A stretch of 6,543 nucleotides of DNA from an uncultured Ruminococcus sp. GTDB lineage: Bacteria; Bacillota; Clostridia; Oscillospirales; Ruminococcaceae. A program made the translations under genes and the position numbers. Below the pieces are notes generated by a model that did no database searches, was not told where the DNA came from, and was given only the letters and a program-made list of their open reading frames with translations. Position 1 is the first letter of the stretch. Every line of letters starts with the position of its first letter. Positions 5,706 through 6,543 of the stretch are shown one piece after another. The stretch is taken from contig CANQCJ010000122.1 in the NCBI GenBank assembly GCA_947589205.1, positions 1 to 6,543 of the forward strand. The letters run 5' to 3'.

Positions 5706-6543
5706 ATGGATAAGATGAGCGAGCTTGCGCAGATCGCGCGTTCGCACGGCTGCGAGGTCATTTTTGACGAGCCGCTTTCAAAGCATACGACGTTCCATAT
5801 CGGCGGCGAGTGCAGGTGTATGATAATGCCTGATTCTGTCGAAACGCTTTCGGAGCTTGTGAGATTTTCTAACGAAAACGGCATACGCACGCTCGTTATC
5901 GGAAAAGGCTCTAATATGCTCTGCGCGGACGAGGGCTTTGACGGAGCGGCGATCCTTCTCGGAAACGATTTTTCCCGCATAGAGCGTATCGGCGAAAATA
6001 TCCTGAGCGCCCAAGCGGGCGCGCCGCTTTTTGCTCTTTGCAAAAAAGCTCTGGAGCTGAGTCTTTCCGGCTTGGAATTTGCTTACGGCATACCGGGCAC
6101 GGTCGGCGGAGCGATATACATGAACGCGGGAGCTTACGGCGGCGAGATAAAGGACGTTATAAAAAGCGCTGCGGCTATGGATAAAACGGGAAGCATAAAA
6201 GAATACTCCGCCGATGAGCTTGAGCTGAGCTACAGGACTTCGCGTTTTGTAAAAAGCGGAGAAATAATCGTCGGCGGAACGTTTGAGCTTAAGCATGACG
6301 ACAGTGAAAAAATAAAGGCGAAAATGGAAGAGCTGATAAACCGCAGAAAAGAAAAGCAGCCGCTTGAATATCCCAACGCGGGTTCGACGTTCAAGCGTCC
6401 TCCCGGACAGTTTGCGGGAAAGCTTATAGAGGACTGCGGACTGCGCGGATTTACGGTAGGCGGCGCGCAGGTCTCGGAAAAGCACTGCGGATTTGTGATA
6501 AACAAAAGCGGGGCGACCTGTAAGGACGTAAAGGAGCTTATCT
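5706..6543 (+). CDS. murB: MurB, UDP-N-acetylenolpyruvoylglucosamine reductase (3' end outside window)
   Basis: FAD-dependent, NADPH-using cytoplasmic reductase that makes UDP-MurNAc from UDP-GlcNAc-enolpyruvate, the second committed step of peptidoglycan synthesis. Translation gives 279 residues with no stop before the window ends; the family is about 300, so only a short C-terminal piece is missing. Motifs: KHTTFHIGG (26-34) and VIGKGSNML (64-72) of the FAD-binding domain; GLEFAYGIPGTVGGAIYMNA (122-141); LSYRTSRF (174-181) with Arg177; and the catalytic-Ser block EYPNAGSTFKRP (221-232) with Ser227 as the probable proton donor. INKSGATCKDV (265-275) follows. The final catalytic Glu expected near the C terminus is beyond the window. 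The sequence resembles the shorter Gram-positive (type II) MurB, as in S. aureus. The start has a strong Shine-Dalgarno. The gene stands 39 nt after hprK; rapZ, yvcK and whiA would be typical next neighbours in Clostridia. Confidence 0.96.
   Translation, partial: MDKMSELAQIARSHGCEVIFDEPLSKHTTFHIGGECRCMIMPDSVETLSELVRFSNENGIRTLVIGKGSNMLCADEGFDGAAILLGNDFSRIERIGENILSAQAGAPLFALCKKALELSLSGLEFAYGIPGTVGGAIYMNAGAYGGEIKDVIKSAAAMDKTGSIKEYSADELELSYRTSRFVKSGEIIVGGTFELKHDDSEKIKAKMEELINRRKEKQPLEYPNAGSTFKRPPGQFAGKLIEDCGLRGFTVGGAQVSEKHCGFVINKSGATCKDVKELI
6007..6032 (+). other. Two mutually exclusive GC-rich hairpins inside murB, the second followed by a T-run
   Basis: Hairpin 1 is GCGCCC (6007-6012) pairing with GGGCGC (6017-6022) around AAGC. 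Hairpin 2 is AAGCGG (6013-6018) pairing with CCGCTT (6024-6029) around GCGCG, with T-run 6028-6032. They share bases 6013-6022, so only one can form at a time. Hairpin 2 looks like a small intrinsic terminator and hairpin 1 like its anti-terminator, but both lie in codons of the conserved AQAGAPLFAL segment of MurB. The pairing is exact; regulation is unproven. Confidence 0.3.

Noticed and set aside
5097..5747. 216-codon open frame on the - strand opposite hprK
   Set aside because: It is antisense to the conserved HprK catalytic domain, has a Tyr/Arg-rich low-information translation, and has no convincing ribosome site or family match. It is a codon-bias shadow.
5778..6485. 235-codon open frame on the - strand opposite murB
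   Set aside because: It is fully antisense to a certain murB reading frame. Its translation is rich in Arg, Tyr, Ser and Ala with no recognisable motif. Rare TTA/CTA/TCA codons in the real gene leave the opposite strand poor in stops.
1..6543. Mobile element, CRISPR array, prophage, toxin-antitoxin or defence system
   Set aside because: All sequence except small gaps is accounted for by seven housekeeping-type genes of uniform codon use. No direct-repeat array, terminal inverted repeats, transposase or integrase motifs, or tRNA-like cloverleaf was seen.

Overview
The window is a gapless run of seven genes, all on the + strand. It looks like part of the chromosome of a Gram-positive bacterium of the class Clostridia, plausibly a gut Ruminococcaceae/Oscillospiraceae-type lineage. 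Three things support this: an HPr kinase/phosphorylase (HprK) next to a Ser-type MurB, a methionine gamma-lyase-like 'aluminium resistance' protein, and M42 peptidases of the kind common in Clostridia. The lineage is inferred from remembered family features, not from a search. Base composition and codon habits (heavy ATA for Ile, AGG/AGA for Arg, few TTA/CTA/TCA) look alike in all seven genes, so I see no sign of recently acquired DNA.

Layout: the 3' part of murD (2-565); two tandem, divergent M42 metallo-aminopeptidases (578-1603, 1607-2629); a GNAT acetyltransferase with a long N-terminal region (2626-3432); a PLP-dependent methionine gamma-lyase-like protein of the Alr/YnbB type (3422-4705); hprK (4707-5666); and the 5' part of murB (5706 to the window end). 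Gene junctions are 12 nt, 3 nt, a 4-nt ATGA overlap, an 11-nt overlap, 1 nt and 39 nt. This is the picture of one polycistronic, translationally coupled transcript. No promoter or convincing terminator is visible between genes, and no stretch over 40 bases lacks a gene.

How the genes may work together: MurD and MurB make the cytoplasmic UDP-MurNAc-peptide precursor of peptidoglycan. HprK sets carbon catabolite repression by phosphorylating HPr on a serine. The two M42 enzymes and the PLP lyase-like protein look like a cytoplasmic peptide and sulfur-amino-acid catabolism module. In Clostridia hprK-murB is commonly followed by rapZ, yvcK and whiA, so those genes are expected just beyond the right end. 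That is an expectation, not something seen here.

I see no mobile element, CRISPR array, tRNA/rRNA, phage gene or defence system. This is mostly ordinary core-genome content. The points most worth a second look are the paired, non-identical M42 enzymes, a GNAT whose CoA-binding loop has lost a usual glycine, the missing Shine-Dalgarno behind a murD-terminal stem-loop, and two mutually exclusive GC-rich hairpins inside murB.
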